In this document: piece by piece, positions 33,400 through 46,052 of the stretch
Layout: every line of letters begins with the position of its first letter
Position numbering within the stretch: the stretch's first letter is position 1
Source: Anisus vortex
Lineage: Eukaryota; Mollusca; Gastropoda; Planorbidae
DNA length: 64,000 bases
Direction: 5' to 3'
Assembly (NCBI GenBank): GCA_949126835.1
Contig: OX421496.1
Coordinates: forward strand, 21,903,844 to 21,967,843
Made by a program: the position numbers and the translations under genes
The notes under the pieces: model-generated
Told to the model about the DNA's origin: nothing
What the model saw: the letters and a program-made list of their open reading frames with translations, nothing else
Database searches by the model: none

Positions 33400-35203
33400 A
33401 TTTTGTAAACAAAGATATATTTAACGCGACTAACACGTGAGTATTAATTATCGCCTACTCACTTTTGATGTTAAAAACGTATTCCTCATTACTAATCTTG
33501 TATCCTTTGTATAATTCTAAAAGACTAGGACTGGCCGTCAAGGTTGAAATGAATTGTCAAACACCAGCAAAAGCATGCTTTTTTTGTTTATTTATTTGAA
33601 AATAGAACCGGAAGCACGTGACCTCTTCCGTTTGAAAAGGTCACGCCTAATTAAGACTTGTCAATTCCTTTACAATTCTGTCACTATCTATATTGGGCGG
33701 CTAAGTCTTCGTAGCTATCAACGGAAAGTGGGTATCCTACATTAAAAGAAACAAATATATATTACATTTATTTGAATTATTGTTACAATGTGTTTTTCAA
33801 CTTTTAATTCAAACAGTTTAGATTTTTTAACTATTAGGCTTGTGTACAATAAGCGATGTATCATACAATTCAAGTATAGCTTTTAATATAAAAGTAATTA
33901 AAGTGCTGATTTAAATGTTGATCAATGTTCAATAAGACACAGAATTAGCCACGAATGTGGCTTTTCCTGTGTGTTAAAATTATCTATATTAATACAGACT
34001 ATTACAGCCTAGTTGACAAATCCTTGCCAAATAAACATTTGCACTGTTTCATTTACACAAGCACACTTTTCGCCAACTCCCTCTTACTACCCCTAAACCT
34101 CACTAACACCCAGCTCCACACGATGTCGTTGCTTGAAGTCATTGCACCATCTCTCCCCTCCATCCCAAACCCATTCCTGACTGAAACCCCATCTCCCCAG
34201 CCCCTTGCGACTTTCTTGTTTCTCTTTGTTCACTGTTTGGCAAGTAAAATAACACTGTAATAATGTATGTACATTTTTGCGTTGGATGGCTAAGACTATT
34301 TGTATTTAGAGTTACCAGATACCTTTTCACAAAAATACAGGAGGCCTTCCCATCCACCGTCTCCTCGGGTATCCGGCCCATGGGAAAATTGTGTATATTG
34401 GTATACGTGTCCGGTACAGTATATTTTATACCGGACAGTTTGCTGAAAAACCGGACTGCCTGCTAAAACAAACCGGACACATGACAGCCCTATTTATATG
34501 TGCACTAAGATTACGGTACTTGGACTAGAAAGATGGCAGTTCATGTCCATTTAAAGATTGAGAAACGATGCAGGGAAAATGAGAAAGTTTTAATTTTCTC
34601 GTAAAAAAAAATGACCAATTCACCCCCCCCCCCCCACACACACACACACTCTCAAAGCAATAAATGAAAGTATGTTGTCTATTACATCGCAGTATCCTGA
34701 AACATTTAATAGCGGATGTGTATCATGCAGGCCAAGTGTTGCTGAACAATTTAATAACAAGCCTACTTCATAAACAAAAGTGTAACGCAATTGTAGACCA
34801 TTACATTTTAGAGCTCTTACACTTACATAACGTACAACATAGTACACACGTAGATAAATGGAGGACTTGATGAGCTTTTTTAATTCCATGTTTTAACGGC
34901 TCGAGCATTAATTAGGTCAACCAAGTTAAGTGGGCGGGGTTAAAATATTTTTTTTTTAGAAAATGAAGCTCTTAGACACAGTGGATAGAAAAATAAAATA
35001 AAAAAAAAGGGGGGGGGGGATTCACGTCAACATTGATGTGAAAGACATGGGCTTATAAGTTAGTTATAACTATAAGGATTAAAAAAAACAACCTATTTCA
35101 CATTAACTCATATTAGACTAGTTACTTATTATTTTTTTTTAAATAATGTTAAACATTTATCGGTAAATAACACATTTATTTAAGCAAATAGTCTTACAAA
35201 CAT
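33400..35203. other. Non-coding segment between direct duplicates
   Basis: AT-rich, with a C-rich patch near 34060-34200 and a CCGGACA-rich patch near 34385-34490. No gene recognised. Confidence 0.5.
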
Positions 35204-35419
35204 TTTAAACAAGCTTTATAAAGTTATTCTTGTTTGTTCGGGGAAGGTGGGGGGATGCGGTGCGATGTGCATATTTTAAAGTTATTTATATCAGTGAGTC
35301 ATTAAAAGTTAACAAGTTGTTGATAGGGACAAGGGGGCGTGGCGGGGGAGAACCAAATGTACAAACATATCGTTGAATTAAGCTAAGCTTAGGCTAATCT
35401 TTAATGCAACGATTATTAT
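35204..35419 (+). repeat. Direct duplication, copy 2
   Basis: Same orientation as 33174-33399, about 2.03 kb away, lying directly upstream of the 29-bp satellite. Confidence 0.9.
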
Positions 35420-35623
35420 GATTTAAGAATTATTTGGATCATTTTATTATTCATTTGAAGGTAGATTTATAGACCTAGACTGTATATTTATTGTGCTCAA
35501 CTATAAGTTTGAGAAAAAATATTTTAAATTTTTGAACTAGACTATTATAGTCTTGTACTAAACTTGTCAATAAATGTATTGGGTTTAACTTTATGTGGCC
35601 CTAGAGCAAGGAGTGATGTACCG

Positions 35624-37947
35624 CTGTACGATATCAAACATATGATATTTCACTGTACGATATCAAACATAGGATATTTCACTGTACGATATCAAACATA
35701 GGATATTTCACTGTACGATATCAAACATATGATATTTCACTGTACGATATCAAACATATGATATTTCACTGTACGATATCAAACATAGGATATTTCACTG
35801 TACGATATCAAACATATGATATTTCACTGTACGATATCAAACATATGATATTTCACTGTACGATATCAAACATATGATATTTCACTGTACGATATCAAAC
35901 ATATGATATTTCACTGTACGATATCAAACATATGATATTTCACTGTACGATATCAAACATATGATATTTCACTGTACGATATCAAACATATGATATTTCA
36001 CTGTACGATATCAAACATATGATATTTCACTGTACGATATCAAACATATGATATTTCACTGTACGATATCAAACATATGATATTTCACTGTACGATATCA
36101 AACATATGATATTTCACTGTACGATATCAAACATAGGATATTTCACTGTACGATATCAAACATAGGATATTTCACTGTACGATATCAAACATATGATATT
36201 TCACTGTACGATATCAAACATAGGATATTTCACTGTACGATATCAAACATATGATATTTCACTGTACGATATCAAACATATGATATTTCACTGTACGATA
36301 TCAAACATATGATATTTCACTGTACGATATCAAACATATGATATTTCACTGTACGATATCAAACATAGGATATTTCACTGTACGATATCAAACATATGAT
36401 ATTTCACTGTACGATATCAAACATATGATATTTCACTGTACGATATCAAACATATGATATTTCACTGTACGATATCAAACATATGATATTTCACTGTACG
36501 ATATCAAACATATGATATTTCACTGTACCATATCAAACATAGGATATTTCACTGTACGATATCAAACATATGATATTTCACTGTACGATATCAAACATAT
36601 GATATTTCACTGTACGATATCAAACATATGATATTTCACTGTACGATATCAAACATATGATATTTCACTGTACGATATCAAACAAATGATATTTCACTGT
36701 ACGATATCAAACATATGATATTTCACTGTACGATATCAAACATAGGATATTTCACTGTACGATATCAAACATATGATATTTCACTGTACGATATCAAACA
36801 TAGGATATTTCACTGTACGATATCAAACATAGGATATTTCACTGTACGATATCAAACATAGGATATTTCACTGTACGATATCAAACATATGATATTTCAC
36901 TGTACGATATCAAACATATGATATTTCACTGTACGATATCAAACATATGATATTTCACTGTACGATATCAAACATATGATATTTCACTGTACGATATCAA
37001 ACATAGGATATTTCACTGTACGATATCAAACATATGATATTTCACTGTACGATATCAAACATAGGATATTTCACTGTACGATATCAAACATAGGATATTT
37101 CACTGTACGATATCAAACATATGATATTTCACTGTACGATATCAAACATAGGATATTTCACTGTACGATATCAAACATATGATATTTCACTGCACGATAT
37201 CAAACATATGATATTTCACTGTACGATATCAAACATATGATATTTCACTGCACGATATCAAACATATGATATTTCACTGTACGATATCAAACATATGATA
37301 TTTCACTGTACGATATCAAACATAGGATATTTCACTGTACGATATCAAACATATGATATTTCACTGTACGATATCAAACATATGATATTTCACTGTACGA
37401 TATCAAACATATGATATTTCACTGTACGATATCAAACATATGATATTTCACTGTACGATATCAAACATAGGATATTTCACTGTACGATATCAAACATATG
37501 ATATTTCACTGTACGATATCAAACATAGGATATTTCACTGTACGATATCAAACATAGGATATTTCACTGTACGATATCAAACATATGATATTTCACTGTA
37601 CGATATCAAACATAGGATATTTCACTGTACGATATCAAACATATGATATTTCACTGCACGATATCAAACATATGATATTTCACTGTACGATATCAAACAT
37701 ATGATATTTCACTGCACGATATCAAACATATGATATTTCACTGTACGATATCAAACATATGATATTTCACTGTACGATATCAAACATATGATATTTCACT
37801 GTACGATATCAAACATATGATATTTCACTGTACGATATCAAACATATTATATTTCACTGTACGATATCAAACATATTATATTTCACTGTACGATATCAAA
37901 CATATTATATTTCACTGTACGATATCAAACATATTATATTTCACTGT
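35624..37947. repeat. 29-bp satellite array, about 80 copies
   Basis: Unit CTGTACGATATCAAACATATGATATTTCA (shown split here as CTGTACGATATCAAAC and ATATGATATTTCA). Variants replace ATATGATA with ATAGGATA, or GTACG with GCACG; the last four units carry ATATTATA. Monomer order shows that 36842-37305 and 37306-37769 are two copies of a 16-monomer (464-bp) block. Identical 68-codon ORFs at 36976 and 37440 arise from this and are not genes. Confidence 0.98.
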
Positions 37948-38347
37948 CCGTATCTTGTTCTGGTGAATCATTTTGAAGATCGCATTTAATGGCTGCGGTG
38001 ACTTGGTTCGTAAAATTCACAGTGTGTCAAACTTAATGACTGCGTCATGCAGAGTGTAGAACGGCGAAACACACACATACACACTAGCATAGCCTACTTC
38101 ACACATACTCCAACATACTTTCTAGTGTAAAGCCTTATTTAAATTGTAAACAAACAACATACTAATGATAACAAACATTTACCCAAAAAGCGCCTACTAG
38201 GATGTACATTATTACAATGATTACATTATACTTAGGATCTTATCTTACAGTCAACTAGAAAGTTCTATAAAATCAACAAGGGGGGTAGGGGTGGGGAAAA
38301 CAATCCAAGGCCCGGGGGTAAGGGAAGGGGGGGGGCAGTAGACTAAA

Positions 38348-38480
38348 CCGGTTGGTCCTGCGGTTAGTTCACCGGACTGTCAACCGACACGTCGCGGGTT
38401 CTATCCCTGCCGCCCTGTAGGAGTTTTGGCCTAGTGGACGTAATAATCTTTTCTATAGAAGGAAGGAAAGTCTGTAAAAC
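38348..38480 (+). repeat. tRNA-derived SINE, family A copy 4
   Basis: Starts CCGGTTGGTCCTGCGGTTAG, with B-box-like GGGTTCTATCCC. It lacks about 20 bases of the middle found in the copy at 19391. Confidence 0.85.
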
Positions 38481-40240
38481 TCATGTGCTCTATATCACCC
38501 AAAATTTTTTATTTTAAAGCTCTTATTTTTTTAAATCAATCCATGATTGAAAATTACATAATATTTCGATTTTATTTATAATTTTTTTAAATAAACAATT
38601 TTTATCCAGCAAAATAAGTAATTGAGGTCAAGTATTCTCAAGGCACTATATACGGGTTGTAAAAACAATTACTTATCAAGTTAAGAAAAACACATTTCTA
38701 GGAAAAGCCAAACTTCGCACAATAATTCAAAACATCACAAAATGGACAAAGGTCTAAATTAATAGCACAATAAATAAATAAATAATGCCATAGAAAAGTG
38801 TGTTTTAAATCATGTGGAATTTAATGTAAACGTTGTTATACTATTTTCAGGTTTGCACATAGACTAACTAACACTTTATAAAGTAGGCCCTATAAAGGTA
38901 GCCTAATATTTGTATCAGAACAACAGAAATATTACTAATAATAGTAAAATAAATAAATAATGTATGAACATGTCGTATGACATTATGTAGCCTATGTCTC
39001 AGCCCTCCTCTGCCTACGTCACAAAAATGGCAAACATTGCTGTTGAAATTTTCTTCTCAATACATGTAGCCTACTTATATATAAGGATCTTTGAGCCAAG
39101 AGGTCACAGATTCATATGTCTGGAATATAATAGAATTATGTGGTCAGTAGTGTGACCTAGAGCCTTTTATTATTATTATTTTCCTCGATGACTGTAAAAT
39201 TCTCCAATCTCTACCCACTTTTGGTTTCCTAGAATTCGTTTTCAGTTTTTGAAATTGCAATCTCAAAATGTCTGCCGACTGAAGACCAGAATGGCAGAAC
39301 TGACCATAAACTAACTTTAACTAGCCGCAGGGAGAGCCTGAGAAAAACAAAACCAAATTAAAAACTCACCAACACACACAAAAGAGTTGGGAAAAGGGAC
39401 GAAAGAGAAAAGGGAGGCAAACACAAATAAATAAAATAAACACAATAATTATAACGTTATCATTGTTATATAGATCAGTGCACAATCCACATGCTTTCGT
39501 AATAGAACCTTAATTTTATTAGACGAAAATGCACAATCACTAATCAGGCATACTGCATGCTACAATCACTAATCAGGCATACTGCATGCTACAAGTAGGC
39601 TATATAGGAGTTAGCAGTGAGTTAGCACAGATAGGCCTATTACATAGGCCTGCATGCTACAAATATTTAGGAGTTAGCACATATAGGCCTATTACGGAGG
39701 CCTGCATGCTACTTGTAGGCTATAGGCCTAAGCTTATAGGAGTTAACATAGACAATACGTAGGCCTACATGTTACACATAGGCTAATAGGCTTTATTATA
39801 GGATTTAACACGATCGTTTTTTTTTCTTCGTTCTTTTTGTAAACATGCGTCTATCAATACAATTGTAATCATCGGAACATGACATTTACACGATATAGAA
39901 GTAGTCCATCAATTGCGTCAACTTTTCTTTTTGTTGCTAATAAGCTACATTTCATCCCCTGGCCACATTGTCAACAACTGTCAAACTTTAAATTAAGTAA
40001 CTCCCTGTTAAAGTTATGTCAAAAAGGTTTAACCACCATCCCCTTCCCTCTTTTCCTTTTTGTTTACAGCTCAATAAAAGTGATAGGAAAAGTAATTTTT
40101 TTTTTAAAAATGTATTAATTTTTTTTTTTACTTCTTCAAGTTAATTTGCAACTGGCTTAAAAGAGGGCTATTAATATTTAATGCAAAGTTGATTTGTTTT
40201 TTAAGTTTATTATAAACGTAACATTTTTCTTTTACAAAAA
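38481..40240. other. Non-coding, AT-rich; small tandem repeats
   Basis: No gene. At 39530-39590 a 29-bp unit containing AATCACTAATCAGGCATACT occurs twice, followed to about 39790 by irregular TAGGCCTA and CCTGCATGCTAC repeats. Confidence 0.6.
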
Positions 40241-40241
40241 G

Positions 40242-40823
40242 ACCTATAGAGCGTTCTCAGTGGGCGTGGCTTAGGTTTTTACTCTATTTTTAGTGACGTA
40301 TTTGTGTAAATATAAGAACCCACTTGAGGTACAAATGTAACGTGGTGAAAGTGAAGTTGCTCTTTATCATGCAAAATTCACATCTGAATATTGGCTATCC
40401 TACTAAAAAATAAGGAGGTAAATAGTAGTACTGTAGATTAATTGATTAATGTGATTAGGTTAGGGCCGGCTAGACCCATTTACACTTTCAATTTCACTTT
40501 ATAGGCCTACACTTTTAATGTTTCGTAGGCTAGGCTACGATGTCAAGTGATAGTGTTGGTGAATAGACTATCTAGTCAAGTCACTAATAGGCTCACATCG
40601 TCTATGATCTATGTCTATGATAATAATAAAATAGCCTATTTTATTTAACATACATAATACAGCTTAAATCTTAATAAGACTTAAAACACAACACATCATT
40701 TAAAAAAAGCTCGAGCCTATATGAAACTTTATTAATATAGCGGCCATTATTACTTGTACACCATTACAGAAAGTAAACACAAATCACGTGCATTTTGTCA
40801 CGTGATTGCAAACGCCCTATAGA
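40242..40823. mobile_element. Possible DNA transposon with CTATAGRGCGTT ends
   Basis: Left end CCTATAGAGCGTTCTCAG and right end AAACGCCCTATAG are inverted relatives. Near the right end CACGTG and GCGGCCATT occur, as in several animal DNA transposon ends. No clear target duplication; boundaries approximate. Confidence 0.4.
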
Positions 40824-40972
40824 TTATCTCTAAAGCCAAAACAGCTTTTCCTCTTATAAATAAAAACTGTCACATTTTTGTCAGACTTTCTCCCTCCCGT
40901 AGTTTTACCTGACTATATAGGCCTACTGTCTTAGTTTATTAACAAAATCCTTTAAATTACTTTGACAATAAA

Positions 40973-40973
<1 letters not shown>

Positions 40974-41007
<34 letters not shown>
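40974..41007. repeat. Poly-A run
   Basis: More than 30 A after AATAAACA. It could be a retroposed tail but no body was recognised. Confidence 0.7.
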
Positions 41008-41013
<6 letters not shown>

Positions 41014-41804
41014 AAACAACAAGAGTTTGTCATGGCGTTTTAAATTAATTTCTCAATTAGAAGTAGGTATTCAATTTTTTTAGTTGCATTTCTCAATTTG
41101 AATATAGAGCTAATACTGAATTCAGTTGGGGAAAGGAAAAAAAAACTTAGAATACTGACCTGGCTACACAATCACCAATGAAACTGAAGAGCTTTGTTTC
41201 ACTATAGCTCTATGGACAAAAGAAAACAAAAAGACCCGAAAGAGATAACTTTCTTTACCAAGTTTCACTTTCATTATAACCAACGAAAGATTCAAGGCTA
41301 AGGAAAATTTTATTTGAAACCAAAAGCACGAGCTTTTTTGTTTGTGTAGCCTATATAGGCCTACATTGTTTGTGTGTGTGTTTACACAATTAGTTCATCA
41401 TTGAAGAGCAGAGTCTAGCGTGCAGTAATAAATGTTGATATTTAACACAGTAGTAATGATTTACGATCTTTTTTTTGTTTGTTAATTTACTGTAATAAAT
41501 ACTGTAGTATGATATCAAGACAAAAACAGATAATCCAAGTAGCCTATTTACCAATCTATATCAACTGAATGTTATAAAAAGGAGCAATATGCTACCAACA
41601 CTAATATTTTTTCTGCAAATGCAAAGAACTATTAAACATTTTAAGAATTATAAACCAAAAGTCATTTGTAAAAATTAATGGAAAACTTTGAATTGCTCTA
41701 TAATAAAATTAAAGCTTGTCAATCACTATTATCTAATTTAATTCGCCAGCAGAATAATTATCTGTCTCCCCTCTTAGACATCGCTACCCCACACAATCAA
41801 CAAT

Positions 41805-42815
41805 GAATACCACACACAATCACCCTTGTATACACCACACAATCACCCATTAATACACATAACAATCATCCATTAATATACAATCCCCAATAAATACCTC
41901 ACACAATCCCCAATAATACCCACACAATAATCCAATTATACACACAATTAACCATGAATACCCACACAATCATTCATTTATAGGCCTACACACAATCAAC
42001 CATGAATACCCACATTATCATTCATGTATACATACAATCACCTATGAATACCCACACAATCATTCATTTATACACACAATCAACCATGAATACCCACATT
42101 ATCATTCATGTATACATACAATCACCCATGAATACCCTACACAATTACCCATGAAAACCACACTATTACCCATGAATACCCCATACAAATACCCATGAAC
42201 ACCATACACTATTACCCATGAATACCCCATACAAATACCCATGAACACCACACACTATTACCCATGAATACCCCATACAAATACCCATGAACACCACACA
42301 CTATTACCCATGAATACCCCGTACTATTACCCATGAACACCACACACTATTACCCATGAATACCCCATACAATAGCCATGAACACCACACACTATTACCC
42401 ATGAATACCCCGTACTATTACACATGAACACCACACACTATTACCCATGAATACCCCGTACTATTACCCATGAACACCACACACTATTACCCATGAATAC
42501 CCCATACAATAGCCATGAACACCATACACTATTACCCATGAATACCCCATACAAATACCCATGAACACCACACACTATTACCCATGAATACCCCGTACTA
42601 TTACCCATGAACACCACACACTATTACCCATGAATACCCCATACAATTACCCATGAACACCACACACTATTACCCATGAATACCCCATACAATTACCCAT
42701 GAACACCACACACTATTACCCATGAATACCCCATACAATTACCCATGAACACCACACACTATTACCCATGAATACCCCGTACTATTACCAATAAATACCC
42801 CATACAATCCCCCCA
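41805..42815. repeat. 23-bp minisatellite with 46-bp dimer structure
   Basis: Degenerate at the left, regular at the right, where CCCATGAACACCACACACTA and CCCATGAATACCCCGTACTA units alternate. Confidence 0.9.
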
Positions 42816-43250
42816 GGAATATAATTCCCCTTCAGTGATCTACACATCTACTGATGAAGCCTTAGTTTGCCTTACTATTTTCAAGCAAGATGATATGGGT
42901 GCAATAATGATTCAATGAAACATTGTGAAACATAAGAAAGGAAAAGGAAACTGTTCAACAGAACACATACTTTTATTTATTTGCAGCCACAAAAACAAAA
43001 TACCAACAGCAAAAAATAATATATATATATATATATATATAAAAGGAAAACACCATTATAACTTATAATAGTGCCAATATCCAGAAATATATAGCAGACT
43101 GAAGTAAATGTAAGGTTTACTTGTTGAAAATATTTTCTTAACACACAGTGTAGGGGAGAAAACAAATTTACATTGTCTATTGTTTTAGATGTTATAATAA
43201 GTTGTAACCAAATACATTTGTATTTTACTTCCTGGAGATGTTTAAGTAAA

Positions 43251-43500
43251 TTGATCCATAGGGCAGGTGAAACAGCGTTCACCAGTTTTTGTGCTCACTG
43301 GATGATAGGGGATTGTATGACTAGCACAATGCCCATCCGCTTTTACTTCACCCCAACAAATGTCAGGTACCCATCAGAGCTGGGTAGACTCGGGGACATT
43401 CTCCCAGTCACAGAAACAAATACTAGCTTTCACCAGGATTTGAATGCAGAACCTTTGGTACATCAGTTAAATGCGGCACCGATCTGCCACCACGCCCCTT
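43251..43500 (-). repeat. tRNA-derived SINE, family B copy
   Basis: Minus strand: B-box-like TGCATTCAAATCCTGG, CTACCCAGCTCTGATGG, then CACTGG...GTGAACGCTGTTTCACC. Same organisation as 20872-21093, with more divergence. Confidence 0.8.
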
Positions 43501-44055
43501 GATGTTTAAGGCGGTAAAAAATTCCTTGAAAATGTATCCTTCAGTTTTAATATAAAGAAACAATTTGAGACAGTTAGGATAAAAAAAAATAACAACAAGC
43601 AAGACAATGATACAAGAAAATATTGAAATATTCACAGCAGTTGTCTCTCTCGACAGCTTGTTATAAGTATGGAACAAATTGAATAATGGTAAACCAAAAA
43701 ATAATAAATGACATAACCAATGATCTATAAAAAAAATGCTTTTTGGGCCCGGAAACCATATTCTTGATGCCAAAATTAATAGGATCAGCTGACTTTTATT
43801 TATCTATAAAATTAGATTTCCTAAACACTAACCTGTAAATACATTTTAAGTAACTTCCTTTTAATATAGATCTGTTCTCATTATAGGTGGTTTATTCTTA
43901 TAAATTGCGTATAGGCTACTTAAATGGATAAATGAAGAGTGTAAAAGTGTGATCCATTCTAGCCTCAATAATTTGTGCATAAAAAATTTATTATGGAGCC
44001 CTCCCTATCCATTCTTTTTATAGCTCAGTGGACATAACAGTAAATGGCAATAGAA

Positions 44056-44796
44056 AACTAAACAAACTAGTGTAAATAAACTAAATAAACTAGTGTAAAT
44101 GAACTAAACAAACTAGTGTAAATAAACTAAACAAACTAGTGTAAATAAACTAAACAAACTAGTGTAAATAAACTAAACAAACTAGTGTAAATAAACTAAA
44201 CAAACTAGTGTAAATAAACTAAACAAACCAGTGTAAATAAACTAAACAATTTAGTGTAAATAAACTAAATAAACTAGTGTAAATAAACTAAACAAACTAG
44301 TGTAAATAAACTAAATAAACTAGTGTAAATAAACTAAACAAACTAGTGTAAATAAACTAAACAAACTAGTGTAAATAAACTAAACAAACTAGTGTAAATA
44401 AACTAAACAAACTAGTGTAAATAAACTAAACAAACTAGTGTAAATAAACTAAACAAACTAGTGTAAATAAACTAAACAAACTAGTGTAAATAAACTAAAC
44501 AAAATAGTGTAAATAAACTAAATAAACTAGTGTAAATAAACTAAACAAACTAGTGTAAATAAACTAAACAAACTAGTGTAAATAAACTAAACAAAATAGT
44601 GTAAATAAACTAAATAAACTAGTGTAAATAAACTAAACAAACTAGTGTAAATAAACTAAACAAACTAGTGTAAATAAACTAAACAAACTAGTGTAAATAA
44701 ACGAAATAAACTAGTGTAAATAAACTAAACAAAATAGTGTAAATAAACTAAACAAACTAGTGTAAATAAACTAAACAAACTCGTGTAAATAAACAA
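44056..44796. repeat. 23-bp minisatellite, about 32 copies
   Basis: Unit TAAACAAACTAGTGTAAATAAAC (split: TAAACAAACTAG, TGTAAATAAAC). Variants include TAAATAAAC, AAAATAGTG and single ACCAG or ACTCG changes; very homogeneous. Confidence 0.97.
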
Positions 44797-46052
44797 AAAA
44801 TCACAGCTGTCTAGTAGTGAGAATATGATTTGGTTCAATTCTTGAAGGTTTTTTTTTGGCATAAATTTCATTTGGTGAAACATTGTAAAATTAATATCAA
44901 ACACATTGTGATATGAGATGTACAGTCATGAACACAGATATTGGCAGAATGAAACATGTCCTGAGTTAACAAAATAAAATTTAGAAATTTAAGGCCAGTG
45001 TTAACCTCTGCAGAAAAAAAAATTCATTTCAAATATCAACCTAATGATTTCATTCATAAGAAAAAGAAGCAGATAAAACAGCTTGAATATTCAATTAAAA
45101 AATTAAAATATTTGTAAAGAAAAATGTATTAAAAAATTACAAAATGAAAGTTAGAGATGAACAAAGTCAGTAGTTGAAATGATAGAAAAAAGAAAACTGA
45201 AAGTTCTATTATAATACATTTTATTTGTTTCATTTCTCCCTTGTAAAAAAATCATAAAATCAGTTGCATGAGAAAGAAAAAAAAGACTTATTTTGCTATG
45301 ATGATGTTACTAAAGAAAAAGTTTACACATTTTCAGACAGCGGTAGAAAAAAAATTAAGTTGTTCTAAGCATCACTTTATATTTACACCAAAAAATAGAC
45401 GGATCACACAAGAATGGCAGTTGGCATGTTTGACTGATATACGTTTTCAACTAAAATGAACAAGGTTTTGAAAAATAAAATAAGAACACATGCCTTACTT
45501 TCAGACAATGTTGAAAATAAATCACCTTTAATTGCATCACAAACAAATCAAGAAAAAAAAAAGTTTTGAAAAAAAAAGAAACCATCACATGTCAAGGTGT
45601 TTAAATGCCAATCAATGACATAGTTATTTGCACACACTCACACAAATCAAGAAAAAAAAGTAAGTTTTGAAATAAAAGAAACAGATGTTTAAATGCCAAT
45701 CAATGAAATAGCTATTTGCACACAAACACAACTATGGTAGTTGGAAACACCTATGAACAAAATGCTGCTGGCTTCAAACACAACATCTCCACAACATTGG
45801 TCTCTTGATCCACCTGGCCAAGTAATACACAATGCCAAATAATCTCAGGTTTGTCTTTGTACAATCAGACGTAAATAATAATTTCAGTTCACTATACTGG
45901 ACAATGTATTGCTGAGAACACAAATGAAATACTAATAAAGGACACTGGCAGACCGACCCCTTTGGACTAGCAGATGACACGTAAAAGAAAATAATAATTG
46001 ATTAGATGATACAGACTGGAACCAGTAACAAGTGTAGTATACACACGGGATG
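44797..46052 (-). other. Probable 3' UTR/downstream region of ZNF277
   Basis: No ORF with recognisable signature. On the minus strand AATAAA-type signals occur near 45213 and further on, so the transcript may extend about 0.8 kb past the stop. A short AATCAAGAAAAAAAA-containing segment is repeated near 45548 and 45647. Confidence 0.4.

Noticed and set aside
34306..34495. Possible transposon with TAGAGTTACCA and TGACAGCCCTA ends
   Set aside because: Only 7 of 11 end bases match and no target duplication is visible.
36976..37646. Two identical 68-codon ORFs
   Set aside because: They are translations of the 29-bp satellite (87 bp reads through in frame) and duplicated by the 464-bp block.
35624..37947. 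CRISPR-like array of regular 29-bp repeats
   Set aside because: The repeats are directly adjacent with no spacers, and the context is eukaryotic; it is a satellite.
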